Source: Alisma plantago-aquatica (lineage: Eukaryota > Streptophyta > Magnoliopsida > Alismatales > Alismataceae). From it: a stretch of DNA of 64,000 bases. How positions within the stretch are numbered: position 1 is the first letter of the stretch; the number at the start of each line of letters is the position of its first letter. Positions 1-13,594 of this stretch are shown here, piece by piece. Below the pieces are notes generated by a model. It saw only the letters and a list, made by a program, of their open reading frames with translations. It did not search any database and had not been told where the DNA came from. The translations under genes and the position numbers were made by a program. The stretch is from contig OY856414.1 of assembly GCA_963693085.1 (NCBI GenBank), positions 263,528,001 through 263,592,000 on the forward strand, given 5' to 3'.

Positions 1-2441
1 TTACTAGATTATATGATTCTTATGATATGTTTAACTAAGAATAAATTCTTGAAAACCCTAGAAGTTTAGTATTAAGATGAGTATGAGTGATAAAGCTAGA
101 ACTTGTATATAACATTGCAAATATGATGAAATGTTGAATTGTATGTATTAACAGTTCAATTATAGATGACGAGTCTTACTAATATGATATGATTCTAATG
201 CATCTATTTTAGTATAACTTATGAAATGATGAGTAAACCCTCACATGAAGGTGGGTCCTTTTATACAAGCTACATAACAATGAATTAGGAAGTATGATTA
301 GAGATCATGATGTAAGAAGATGTAACCTAACCATCCTTTTAAGCCAAAGTGAATAGTATTATAAGAGGCATAATGATCTTTGTTAATTACAATAATTCTA
401 CTAAAAGTCAATGACATGGTACACTCAACTATCTACGAGAAAGAAGATGTTCAAGAATGATTGAATGGTGATGACAAGTTAAAAATGAAATTTATGAAAT
501 GTGTATGATGACTAATATAGTATATATATTTTTTGATTACATATGTCTTGACCTAAATTGAACAGAATATATTAAAATCATATTATGAAGGATTTCAATG
601 AGAGAGAAACATTATATATTAAGTAAATTTAGAATGATTTGTTCCCATAGTGATGATGAAGTGAAAGAAGTTAAACTACTAAATATGAAATGAAGGGGAA
701 ATGATTAAAATTAGTAGAAAGATCTAAGAACCTAGCCGTAACCCTAAAATTATGAGATATGTGATGCTAATGAACGAAGACCTCAAATTAGGGATTAAGG
801 AATGCATATGAATATAGTTGAATTCAGTTACAAGATGAGGCTTGAGGATATGAATTGGTTTATTTGAATGTGCACTTGAATTGTAATTGTATGTTAGAAT
901 ACTTGTATTCTGAGGATGGACCTTTTCTGATGGACTTCAAATGAGATCACTTATGTGTTGAATAGTATCCCTAACTGAAGAGTGGTAAACTATAAGAGGG
1001 AAGTATTAAATACGCCATGCATGTTTATACTTGAGATTCATTCATATATGTAGAAATTTGATAGAATAAGTATTTGTTACATGTTAAGCCTATTCTAAGG
1101 ATGATGAATGCCATGAGATGTCTATATGCTTATATTGTTGTTAGTCTAATATATCTATTAATACTAATGAGAGTTATGATATGAAGTGAATGGATAAGAA
1201 ATATGTTGGAATAAAGTTTACATTCTTTGATTACTTTGATAAACCCCGACGAGGGTAAATGCTAGACAATGAGATTATGTCTAGGACAAAAATCCCACTG
1301 ATGATGATGAAACCCTAACAAGGGTAAATGTTGGACAATTAGATTATGTCTTGGCATGAAAGCCCATTGATGATGGATGCTATGAAATGATGCGGAAATG
1401 TAAATGATTATATGTGTTGCAAATTTTAGATTGTTTTACTTATTGTTTTGGTCATTGTCTTTCTTGATAAGCCTAATATGTTTCATGTTATTCTAGTTAT
1501 GCAAGAATACACACATATGATACATGATGTTTGAAATTCTTTTAACATGAGTAAGAGAGATTAATAATAAGTAAAATAATGACACAATTAGTTAGGTGCC
1601 CTGAACACCGTGAGTTTCTGCCAAGGTCCACACTATGGAAACAAAATAGATCTCCTTGTAGAAATCGATGAATCATGAGAAGGATTTCTAGAGTGTGGAC
1701 CGAGACTTTAAAGGTTAGACCACCATGATTTACGAGTGAGTCATTTGGAGTGGCTTGGGCCCTAAATCCTTACTTTGAAAGTCTATGTCCATGAGGAATA
1801 GAATCTGATGAAATGAAATATGTGAAATATGAAAATATGAGAAATATTGTAATATGTGATATATTGTTTTGTTGGTTCCCATCTCGTGTATCTGAGATGA
1901 GGAAGTGAGATTCTTTAGGCAACCCTGAGGTGGCCAGGGTCTGTTGTTGATATCTTAAGGTGGTTGGATAAACCCTAATATAGTGAAGGTGAGTATTGAC
2001 ATGAGAATCGGGTGAGGTGACTTCTATTTGGTGAGGTACAAGCCAAGTGTTTCAGGACAAATGAATAAAAGATGACAAGTCATGTAGAATATTATTTGAA
2101 TGTTTGTTACATTCCTTGTACCATTAGCTAATAATTTTCCATTGTTGACTGTGTTTCTTGTTGTGGAAAATAATTATTCTATTATATAGATTATCTATTT
2201 CATATTCAAATCAATCTTGTTGATAAGTAGTAAATGTTGGTATTTATATCCACTCTGGATATGATTTGGATTGCTTGCTATTTGATAGTATTGTTGGGTA
2301 GAAATGTCATATGTATACTACAACTTTAGGACTATAGAATGTGTTTCTGGTTTGGCTAGTGGAGTGTCACAAAGATGACATTGTTGTTATGTATTGATTC
2401 AAAATGCTCAGATATTGACGTGTTACTCATGTAGAAGGATT

Positions 2442-2449
2442 GTTAATAT
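2442..2449. repeat. Candidate 8-bp TSD, left copy
   Basis: GTTAATAT immediately precedes the 4.7-kb insertion and recurs at 7188-7195. The uninterrupted paralogue near 12925 reads a related TATTAATCTG, so the pre-insertion site carried one copy. Confidence 0.5.
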
Positions 2450-2814
2450 AAGGCCCATGACCTTGATTTTTGGTTGAACATGCTTTATTACCTTAATTGG
2501 ATGATTAAAACCTTAATAAAACCATAATATTTGCTTTTAAATTACGTGAAAAGCCTACGTTTCAGGTTTGGTCCGGTTTGGACACTGTTTGAGCAAGTTA
2601 TGCAATTATATGCTTGTTTTGGACTTTTCTACAATTTACCAATATCGGAGGTTTTTCTTGCAATTTGGAACATTCTTGTGGTACCTTATATGTTTTCTTA
2701 TCACACTTTATCTTGTTGTTCCATGGGCGCCTTATTACACCTTGGTTTGGTGGATATACCTATCTTGGGTTGAGTTAGGGTTTTGCCCTCATAGATGAGA
2801 TACGTTGAAGGCCA

Positions 2815-4870
2815 AAACTCGATGGTCATCCTGGTTGGATGGGATCAGATGGTGTTGGGATCCTATGGTGGTTCCTTCATGGTCCCTTTAGGTGTAAGAT
2901 TTTATGCTTTCCCCTCTTGAGTCTCCTTAGGTCGGTGGTTCACCTAGAGAGGTGCTCAAATGATGGTTTTTACCCTTGTGACCTAGGGTTCCAGAACAGA
3001 TGGTCACCCTGCTTTGAAACTCGATGGACACCCTAGTAAGTCATTGTCCAATGACCCTAAAGACTCCCACAACCGACGGATCTGCTGCTTTGCATGGACA
3101 TGAGGCTTTATGCCAGGGGCACATGGAAAACCTAGTAGGACACCTTAACCTTCTCTCCTCTTTCACTCATAGCCTTATATACCTCTCACCTTCCACCTAA
3201 ACAACCCCTTTAGGCTCTCCCTCTCCCTTCTTGATGTTTTGACCTTCGTTCCCCTTTTCTAGGTGGAGAATAAGGTGCCCAAGGTAGAAGAAGGTGGCCG
3301 ATATCCTGGCATGTGCTCCTAGGGTTCAAATCTACCCTCTCTTATTTCTCGTGGAGCTTCCTTTGCTTGTTCTTGACCTAAGCAAGTAAGCTCTCCCTCT
3401 TTCCCTTCATTTTCCTTGTTGTATTACCTCCTCCCTTCTTCCTGGTCAGACCCATGGTGTTCCATGGTGTAACTTGTGCTAGAGCTTAAAGAACACCCCT
3501 TTTTTGCTTCTTTGACCTAGGGTTTGCTTCCTCTTTGGAGAAGGAGCTAGTTTGGCCGAGTGGAGAGCTCAAGCTAGGGTTTTTATCTCTTTTCCTTGAG
3601 CTCCCTTGATGTTTAGAGCTGCATCTTCTTCCTAGAGTCAAGTTATATAACTTTCTCCACATTTATTGCTTACTCATAGCTTGCATGTTCTAGATCTTGC
3701 TATAAAACGAAGCTCTAAGTGGAAAGGTAGTATCTTTGTCTAGGGTTTGAGCTTAGGTTCTAGTCTTGAATGGTTTATCTTCTTATATGTACCTTAAACC
3801 TTATGCATGAACCTTCCTTGGTATAGTAAGATCTATACCTTGCTTGTATGTGGATAAATGATGGTTTATGCTCTTCAAATGGTGGTCACCACTTAGGGTT
3901 TTTGAGCTGATTCCCTTCTTCTTTTGCAACCCAATGGTTTGGTTCTTGGTGACCTTTATGTGACAACTGATGGATATGTATTACTTGTTGTTTTGGTTCT
4001 CCCTTGTGCAAACAACTGATAATTATGTTTCCCCTCACAACCAATGGCTTTACTCTCTCAAATGATGCCCCTTTTCTTAGGGTTTTGAGTTGATCTTCCT
4101 TCTAGTTTTGGAACTCGATGGTTTTGTACTTGGTGATGTTTTGGTTGCCTTTCTTGCACAACCCATGGCTTTGTCTTAACTTCTATTTGGACTCTTTTGT
4201 GATCAACAAATGATGGTTTTGGTGCTTATTTAAGTGGTGAACTTGATGGTTTTGGTTCCCCTCTAATATGATGGTTTACCTTTGAGTTTGAAGCTTGTTT
4301 CACCACATGTTGACCACATTCGATGGTCATACTGGGTTCCACAACCGATGGCTATTTTGAGACAACAACCAATGTCTTCTCTGATTTGATGGCCGACAAC
4401 CAATGGTTTTTCTGACTCCAAGATCCGATGTTTTTTTACCAATGGTCATCAAAGGATGGTTGTCCTGGTTCAATCACTCGATGGTGTCAACCGGTGGTCC
4501 TTCTGATCACATGATCTGATGGTGGTCCTAGGTACCACAACCGTTAGTGGGTCACATGCCCACAACTAATGGTGTTCTTTGAGTGGGAAAATGATGGTGC
4601 TTCTTATGTCTCCAACCGATGGTGTTCTTTGAGTAACAATTGATGGCTTGGCTAGGTTTCATTAGAGACATTTTTAGGTCACAACTCGATGGTTTTATTA
4701 GACAGGTGGTTCAAGGTTTTTGCTTATTTTGCAAGCAATCATTTTATCTATACTACATCCAATGGCCTCAGATGTAGACCACGATCCAATGGTTAGGGTT
4801 TGATGCTCCAACATCCAATGGTTTTTAATGAAGCTCATGGGTGATGGTTTAGTGTTGATGATGTTAAACC
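2815..4870 (+). repeat. Field of irregular CGATGG / CCAATGG motifs
   Basis: Dozens of short motifs of the form ACAACCGATGGT, ACTCGATGG or CCAATGG are scattered at irregular spacing, often followed by TC(A/C)(T/C)CCTGG-like text and separated by poly-T/C-rich linkers. It reads like an ancient short tandem repeat that has decayed. No open frame runs through it. Confidence 0.5.
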
Positions 4871-6287
4871 AGTGGTTCAATGCCCATAACTTGGTAGTCT
4901 TACCTTTTCCATTGTATGTATGTAAATAAATAGTCACAATGATGGGATGATTTGTAATACTAAACTAGTTAGTCTTGTTACACCTAACCCTAATACAAAC
5001 ATGTGATGATGGTTAATCATACTTAGCTTCCTTGTAGGATTAGTATGATGAAGGAATATTCTCCCTTATGTTGTTGTAACCTTAATGAGTTAACTAGGGG
5101 TTATCATAGCCTTATGATTGATGCTTTCTTATGCTAAGTTTTTACACTACAAGATGATTGTGGTAAATCACACCTAGCCTTATTCTAGGTTGATATAATG
5201 AAATAATATTCTTAATGCTAAGATAACCCTACTATGTTATCATGTAAACATCTTATATCTATTTAATGCAATATCATGTTGAGCATGAGTATTACATGAA
5301 TGATGATGGTTTGTTGGTACTTGTTATAAGGTATGGAAAGATAATGATGTTCTTGTAAGAAATGATGTGATGGCCTTAATGACATGTGGGCATGTATTGA
5401 GCCATATGGAGGTGTAACTAGTCCTCTCTCTATTGACATGGGTTGGTACCCTGGGATAATGTGATAAGGATTTGGATCATGTGGTGTTATGATGACAAGT
5501 ATGGTCTCATGAATGGCGATGAAATAGTATCATGTGGTGTTGTGATCAGAATTATACCTCATACATTTTATATCTACTAAAGTTGCTATATATGAATGAT
5601 TTCTAGAAATGAATTAGGGTTGTATGTCCACTTGTTTGATGCTACCTTAATTCACCCATTTGGCATTAAATAATCAAATGAAATCCTAATGATGTAGTGC
5701 CCTAATCTGTGCAAACTTTTAGTGCCAGAACTCACTGTATGGGGAAAGGAATATTCCTAAGGGATACTCAGAGCGCATATTGTATATGGTGTGCAGGGAG
5801 TGTACATTCTTGACATCCATATCCCAAGGTTATGGAGGATGTATTCGGTCATGTCTCAGTTTGATAAATTGTATATGTGATGTGATTGAGGACAACTATA
5901 GTTGTACCTCAGATAATAGGGTGGTATATACCCTAGTTTTAGGTGCTATGACCTTTATACCAAGGATGGATTGGAGTTTAACATCTTGACTATATGTCAC
6001 ACTATAGGTAGCTTGATTGTTATGTCACTGCCTTATCACTCATACTCACTGAGGGTGGGAGATATTAGGATATCAATACTCCTAGATCTTGTACGGAACT
6101 AAATAGCACTTCTCAGTAGTCAGATGGAGTTTGAGTGATATACCTCACTCTCCCCATGACTTAATAAAAGACATAATCCAGCTGTGTAGTATATATGTTA
6201 GGGTCTTACACAACACTTCACATTTGATGATGACCCTTGTTTGCTCTTTTCACACACAGATGATGTAAGTTGCAATAAGAGAAGTAG

Positions 6288-6500
6288 CCATGCTTATGTT
6301 GTTAGATATACTGATATTTTTGGTTATGTTTATATTGTTAGTTATCCCATGTTGTTAGCTATGCTTATATTTTTAGCCATGTCTATGTAGTTAGATATAC
6401 TTAAACTGCTAGTCCTGTTTATACTGGTCATTGTGCTTATGATGTTAGCTATGTTCTTGATGCATATATACTTATCCTGTTAGACATGCTAATAATTTTA
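6288..6500 (+). repeat. Degenerate minisatellite, period about 26-28 bp
   Basis: Repeated variants of TTAGCTATGCTTATATTG run head to tail with drift in both length and sequence. Non-coding. Confidence 0.5.
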
Positions 6501-7187
6501 TATAAATCCATGATACAAGTTATACTCATGATGACAGTTTCTTGTCTTCCTGAGGATAAGTTTAACCTTTTAGTGTTATAAATTCGACTCTGATTACAAA
6601 TGTTCTTAAGAAGTTTATATCTGATATTTCTATTCTGTAAAATAATATGCTCTATCTGTTTCATTGCTTAATCTGTTGTAATAAGCTTTGTTGAGAGTTA
6701 TATCTCTCACTGGGACATGGGTCTCACCTCAAAAGGTCACCACATCTGTTTAGGTGATTGGCAACAGTGGCGGCAGACCCTTGACAGTGAGGAGGAGTGG
6801 TGGCAATGGACCTTACAGAAGGTTTTCTAGATGTCTAGTGTGTCCTAGAGTCATCCTTGTACTTTCAAGTCAGGGTAGAAAAGTATGTATATGATGTTTT
6901 AATTGGATAGAGATTTTGTCAACATTTGATGCTTGTACATGTGGTATATGTGGATGATGTTCTTCTATATGTATATGTTGTGGCAGAGGCCACAAAGCAG
7001 TTGTAAAAGGTTCTTGACATGATATATGATTACAAGTAAGATGTTGGGCTTTAATGTAAATGTTTCTGAGCATGTTGGTGAAGTTAGAATCAGTTTTAAT
7101 TATCCCCTCCTTTTTCTATGTGGTTAATTAGTGATCAATCATGTTTTTATTTTTGAGTAATCTCATTTAGTGTGATAGGTTCTCATA

Positions 7188-7195
7188 GTTAATAT
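7188..7195. repeat. Candidate 8-bp TSD, right copy
   Basis: Second GTTAATAT, followed by GAACTAAG, where the similarity to the right LTR of element A (12932 onward) resumes. Confidence 0.5.
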
Positions 7196-7865
7196 GAACT
7201 AAGAGGCAACTACTGATATGTTCATAGGCATGCTCTAAAAGATGTTTCAAAGTTATATTTGGTTTAAGTGATTACCTTATATGTATGATTAGATTACCAT
7301 TGTGAACTAGATTTGACTTATGCTAGAACTATCCGCTAGACCTTTCAATATCTTCAAGTTTATGTTGAGTTCATTATACTTTTGATGTTGATGCATGTAC
7401 CTAGATTGAGTGGGAGGTATCCACTCACTAGGGCTCTATATGAGTCTCATGAGGTTGTTTCAAATGTTTTTAGGTATAATGCTATCCAGTGGAGAGGTCA
7501 TGACCAACAAGATGTAAGGATAATCTAGATAAAATAGAATGTCCTTGTATTCTCTCTTTCCAAGGATGGGGAGTATACAAAGTTTGTTGTTTCATGTACT
7601 TGTAGTTGAAGTAAACTGAACTACATATGAGTAACAAGATTTTGATTCTAGATTTAATAGAGTTGAATAAGTTTTTATAGTGTGACATTATTAATGAGGT
7701 TTTATGAGAATGGGAAAGGGAAAAAGTTTATGTGTGGTTTTCATATATTGTGATAATCGAATTTGTTGAGAATTCATTATTTTGTTTCATAATTGGGATT
7801 AGGTTTAGGGTTTCTCTCTAATGATTGGTAGTTATGCTAATAAATAGAGAGGGGCCCCAAAAGGA

Positions 7866-7880
7866 TGGTATTAGAGCCTA
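7866..7880 (+). promoter_or_regulatory. Primer-binding site of element A (initiator Met tRNA type)
   Basis: TGGTATTAGAGCCTAGG matches the usual plant TGGTATCAGAGC primer site with one difference in the first 12 bases. It lies a few bases after the inferred LTR end (CA at 7858-7859), which fixes element A as plus-oriented. Confidence 0.65.
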
Positions 7881-8634
7881 GGTTGTATGAGTCTACAAGG
7901 ACAATAGGATCTAGGACTGAATGATAATAATGGATGTTGAACAAAACCTGAATGATATGCATACTGACTGAACTCGGTATCTAGACACTCTGGTCAAGTA
8001 TTTAGGTATTGAGATAAGATAGTATGAAACTGCTAACTTTACTTCTTCTGGATGCCCTGACCAAGCATTCAGATGAAGACATATTGGGAGTATAATAATA
8101 TGTATGGTTGTAATGAAATAAAAAAATGGTGAAAGAGAAAGGATCATATAACTCAATATGATGCCTAGGAGAAGAATGATATTTCATGTGAGAATGTGTA
8201 ATGTACTTTGAAGGCAATCCCTAACAAATTTGAACATAGTATCAATCTGAAATTTATAAGAAAAAGTTGACAACTGAGGATGAAGCCCACTAAATATCTT
8301 CTTTATGAAGAAACTGATGAATGCAGATAATTGTGCAGAGTGAATTATAATCTTGATCCATGAGATACATAATCAAAATTTACAAGAATATGAAATATTA
8401 TGTAATCACATCTTGATAAATGATGTATCACTAAGATTTTTGAAGTATGTTTTTTTTATACTCAAAGAGAGATATGATGATGACAAGGGATGACATATTC
8501 ATCTAATGCCAAAAAATGATGGCATATGCCAAAAGATAAAATGGAAATAATTCTAAAATGATGATAAAAGAGATGAATAGTTAGATTATATGATATTCTT
8601 CTAGACCTTTTCATGTATTTTAGAACAAAATCCT
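7881..8634 (+). mobile_element. Element A interior, very short and degenerate
   Basis: Only about 0.75 kb separates the primer site from the polypurine tract. All frames carry many stops; a weak gag-like flavour cannot be confirmed by eye. There is no room for pol, so the element was non-autonomous (LARD-like) or deleted internally. Confidence 0.55.
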
Positions 8635-8651
8635 AAAAGGAGGGGATAATT
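8622..8651 (+). promoter_or_regulatory. Polypurine tract of element A
   Basis: The text AGAACAAAATCCTAAAAGG followed by AGGGGATAAT is a degraded form of the GAGGACAAAATTCC...GGGGG block that precedes the 3' LTR in many plant chromovirus-type gypsy elements. The LTR begins directly afterwards with TGTAACGATC. Confidence 0.6.
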
Positions 8652-11600
8652 TGTAACGATCTATTTTCAAATTGGTCATCTAATTAGGGTTTACTTGGAT
8701 GATTGCATGCTTAACTAAATTGACCATTGTTTCGATCTTTATTAATGATGATGGTATAATTTGTGACTCTTTAAAGCTAATGAGAAACTGTAAATATGCT
8801 TTTATTTCAAATAATTAGAGTTTGAGAATTGAAAACCCCAGTCGACCAAAATTGGGGTTTTGGTAGCATATGAATACAAAATTTGAAAAGTATAGTTGTG
8901 CACTAAATGATTTTTAGTGATTTATTAAAATTATGATTTAGTTGAAATTTACATATAGTTTGGGCAAATCAAATATTAGTGTTCTTGCAAAATATCATAA
9001 TTTTTGAATAAATTTTCTGACATGTTTGTCGGCCAAGTTTCTCCTGGACAAACTCAGCCGATCATGCATTCAGGCTGAAATATAGCAGTATGGTATTTGA
9101 ATTTTATCTTAATATTGGTACATCCAATTGATATGAAGTTTTAAGTATTTTTGGTAAAATCAATTTTACACAACATTTTAAATTTTAAAATTTTATGGAT
9201 AATGTTTGAATTCTATAGAGAGTGATGTTGGACAAGTTTCTTATAAGTAACAACTCGACCGACCATGCTGCAAACTGTAGTATAGAAGTGTAGTATTTGA
9301 TTTTTATTTATTTTTTGGTAACTTTATTGATCTAAATTTTTTAGTGGAGCTCTGAAATTCTATCTAACATAGGATTATAAATTATTATAATTTTTGGCAG
9401 AGGTTTATCCTATTAAGTAAACGATCTTCAATAACATTTGCATGATAGAAAAATCTGCTAAAATAAAAGAAAGTCTAAAGTTGGGTCAATTTGCAATTGA
9501 CCCAATCACCTTAATCGAACTATATGAGTAACCTAACAGCCAAGGATATTTCATTCATGATCCATTCAAAAGAGATGAAATTCTAGAGAGAGAGAGGAGA
9601 GCTAGGGTTTTGAGAGGAGAAAGCAGTCGAGATGTTGACCTAAGGTTTCACCATCTGAGAAATGATGAAATCAAGTAAGTTTAGCTTCTTTGCATAGTCT
9701 TTCATGGTGAATCTTCTCTTACATGTCAATATTACATCACTCCTCTGATTTGATTTGAAATGATAACAAATCACCCCCTTTTCTCACTCTTTCTCTCCTA
9801 TTCTCCATTTCTAGGGTTTCTGAATTGAAAGGAGGAAGAAATGGATTCAGTTGCTAGACTTTGATTGAATTTCTGGAAATTCATAGTTTTACCTAAGTTT
9901 TTAAGGTGCTTGACACCTTAGGTGACTGTATATATCACTCTTAAGATTTGTATTGATTTTGAAAGCCTAGTTCTATCCAGCTAAAATAATTAGAAACCTT
10001 GCTTGTATTTTTATGTGATTGGGTATTGATTTGGAAAGATATTAGAGAATCAAATTCTACTGATTTCAATTATTTCTCATCAAATTGAACATTCTTAGTT
10101 CCTGCTATAATGATTGACATTCTATGAAAAAATTCTATGGATAAAGACCTATGCAATTTCATGTGAATATTGCCTAAAAATCAACCTAATACATGATGTG
10201 CTTGGGAATTGAATTGACATGTATAGAATCATATTTGTATAGTATTAAAATGAATTATATGTGTATTGTTGAATCTTACTGAAATTGAATATGATATATA
10301 TAAGGATCATTATGAGGTGAAAATTTCTCTATTTAGGGTTTGTGTTGAGGGATTGAGTCAAATGAGTTAATTAATCAATGTATACTTATGATTGATGAAT
10401 AAAATATGTGAAAATAGAAACTAAGGTTTCCATGTGTGTGAATAGCCCTAATGAGCCTCTATGCACCATGATGAGATTACTAAATGATATGATTTTTATG
10501 ATATGTTGAACTAAGAATGAATTCTTGAAAATCCTAGAAGGTTAGTATTCAGACGAGTATGAGTGATAAAGCTAGAACTTGTATATAATGTTGTAAATAT
10601 GATGAAATGTTGAATTGTAGGTATTAGTACTTCATTTGAAGATGATGGGTCTTACTAATATGATCTAATACTGATGCATCTATTTTAGTATGACTTATGA
10701 AATGATGAGTAAACCCTCACATGAATGTGGATCCTTTTATACAAGCTACATAACAATGAATTGGGAAGTATGATTAGATATTATGATGTAAGAAGATGTA
10801 ACATAAACCATTCTTTTAAGATAAAGTGAATAGTATTATAAGAGACATAATGGCATTTGTTAATAACAACAATACTAATGAAAGTCAATGACATGGTACA
10901 CTCAACTATTTAAAACAAGGGAGATGGAAAAGAATAACCAAATGGTGATGACAAGTTAAAAGTGAAATTAATGAAATGTGTATGGTGACTAATATAGTCT
11001 ATATATTTTGATTACATGTGTCTTGACCTAATTGAATAAAATATATTAAAATCAGATTATGAAGGATTTCAACGAGTGACAAACTTTATATATTAAGTAA
11101 ATTTACAATGATTTGTTCCTAGAGCAGTGATGATGAAATGAAAGAAGTGGAAACTACTAAATATGAAATGAAAGGAAAATGATGAAAATTATTAGAAGGA
11201 TATAATAACCTAACCCTAACCCTAAAAGGATGATTTATGTGATGTTTTAATGAAATTTGACCTCAAATAAGGGAATAAGGAATGCATATGAATATAGTTG
11301 AATTCAATTATAAGATGAGGCGCAAGGATATGAATTGGTTTATTAGAATGTGCTCTTGGATTGTAATTATATATTAGGATACTTGTATTTTGAGGATGGG
11401 CCTTTTCTAATAGACTACAAATGAGATCACTTACACACTAAATAATATCCCTAATTGAAGAGTGGTAAATTGTAAGAGGGAAGTATCAAATATGTGATAC
11501 ATGATTATACTTGAGATTCATTCATATATGTAGAAACTCAATAGAAGAAGTATTTATTGCATATTAAGCCTATTTTGAGCATGATGAATGATAGGAGATG

Positions 11601-13594
11601 TCTATATGCTTATATTGTTGTTAGTTATAATATCTCTGTCAATACTAATAAGAATTATGATATGAAATGAATGGATAAGAAATATTTTGAGATAAAATTT
11701 ACATTCTTTGATTACTTTGATAAACCCCGATGAGTGTAAATGCTAGAAAATGAGATTATGTCTAGGGCTGAAAGCCCAGTGATGATGTTAAAACCTTGAT
11801 GAGGGTAAATGTTGGATAATGAGATTATGTCTTGGTATGAAAGCCCATTGATGATAACTGCTATGAGATGATGTGAAAATGTAAATAATTATATGTGTTG
11901 TGAATTTCAGATTGTTGTACTTCTTGTTTTGGTCATTGTCTTTCTTGACAAGCTTAATATGTTTTAAGTTATTCTAGTTATGGAGAATACATACATATGA
12001 TACATGATGTTTGAAATTATTTTAAGATGAGTAAGAGAGATGAATAATAAGTGAAATGATGACACATCTAGTTAGTGCCCCGAACATCATGAGTTTCTCC
12101 TGAGGTCCACACTATGGAAACAAAATGAATCTCCTTGTAGTAATCAATGAATTATGAGAAGGATTTTCAGAGTGTGGATCGACACCTTATAGGTTAGAAC
12201 ACTAGGATTTAGGAGTGAGTCATTTGGAGTGGATCTAGCCCAAAATCCTTGTTGTGAAAGTCCATGTCCATGAGGAATAGACTTTGATGAAATGAAATAT
12301 GTGAAATATGAAAATATGAGAAATGTTGTGATATGTGAAATATTTTTTTGTTGGTTCCTATCTCATGTACCTGAGATGAGGATGTGAGCCTCTTTAGGAA
12401 ACCCCGAGGTGGCAAGGGTATGTTGTTGATATCTTAAGGTGGTCGGATAAACCCCAAGATAGTGAAGGTGAGTCATTGACATGAGAATCATGCATGGTGA
12501 CTTCTACTTGGTGAGGTACAAGCCAAGTGTTTCAAGGCAACTGAATAAAATATGACAAGTCGAGTAGTATATGATCTGAATGTTTGTTACATTCCTTGTA
12601 CTACTAGATGATAACTTTCCATTGTTGATTATGTTTCTTGTTGTGGAAATGATCATTCTATTATATAGATTATATGTTTCATATTCTGATATATCTTGTT
12701 CACAAGTAGTTAATGTTGGGATTTATATCCATTCTAAATATGATTTGGATATCTTAATATTTGATAGTACTGTTTGGTAGAAATGTCATATGTGTACTAC
12801 AACTTCAGGACAGTAGAATGTGTTCCAGGTCCGGCTGGTGGAGTGTCACAAAGATGGTGTTATTGTTATGTATTGATTCAAAATGCTTACATCTTGACTT
12901 GTTACTCATGTAGAAGGATTATTAATCTGAACTAAGAAGTATCTACTTATTTGTTCATAGACATGCTCTAAAAGATATTTTAAATCTATATTTGGTTTAA
13001 GTGATTACCTTATGTATTTGATTAGAGTACCATTGTAAACTAGATTTGACTTATGCTAGAACTATTTGCTAGACCTTTCAATATCTACAAGGTTCTTTTG
13101 AGTTCGTTATACTTAATCTGATGACGATGCATGTACCTAGATTGAGTGGGAGGTATCCACTCACTAGGGCTTTATATGACTCTCATGAGGTTGTTTCAAA
13201 TGTTTTTGTGTATAATACTATCCAGATTAGAGTTCATGACAAAGAATATGTAAATAGAAGGATAATCAATATATAATCGAACGTCCCTATATTCTCTCTT
13301 TCCCAGGATGGGTAGTATACATAGTTTGTTGTTTTATCACGTAACTGAAGTAAACTAAACTGCATATGAGTAACAAGATTTTGATTCTTATTTTAATGGA
13401 GTTGAATAAGTTCTTGTGATAGTGTGACATTGTTAATAAGGTTTTATGAGAATGAAAAAGGGAAAAGGTTTATGTGTTTTTTTTCATGTATTGTGAGAAT
13501 CGTGTTGTTGAGAATTAGTTGCTTCATAATTTGGGTTTAGATTTTGGGTTTTCCTCTAATGGTTGGTATTAATATTGATCAGAGGAGAGGGTCA
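8652..13594 (+). mobile_element. Element A, right LTR (about 4.9 kb)
   Basis: It starts TGTAACGATC after the polypurine tract and ends in ...AGAGGGTCA. 10475-13594 aligns with the interrupted left LTR. About 9540-9700 holds a run of GAGAG and CTAGGGTTTTGAGAGG resembling a transcribed leader. No open reading frame of note. The sequence just right of the end (TACAATAGCACATGC) continues a D-family LTR, as seen at 36889 in the uninterrupted copy, so element A inserted into D1. Confidence 0.7.

Larger units (their letters stand above)
2450..7187. mobile_element. 4.7-kb insertion of unknown class in element A left LTR
   Basis: The segment is absent from the right LTR at 12930. It is flanked by an 8-bp direct repeat GTTAATAT (2442-2449 and 7188-7195), which looks like a target-site duplication. 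I see no terminal inverted repeats, no TG...CA ends and no poly-A tail. Its content is non-coding: a field of CGATGG-like motifs (2815-4870), an imperfect local duplication (about 4975-5100 against 5150-5260), a degenerate minisatellite (6288-6500) and, near 6690-6800, text resembling the 3' part of a gypsy LTR. It may itself be composite. Confidence 0.55.
1..7859 (+). mobile_element. Element A, left LTR (partial, interrupted)
   Basis: Positions 1-2446 match 10475-12930, and 7192-7859 match 12932-13594, with many scattered differences. This is the left LTR of an old LTR retrotransposon whose start lies outside the window. The two matching parts are contiguous in the right LTR, so 2450-7187 is a later insertion. 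The LTR ends just before a primer-binding site at 7866. No coding capacity is visible; short open frames here are not conserved between the two LTR copies. Confidence 0.75.
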
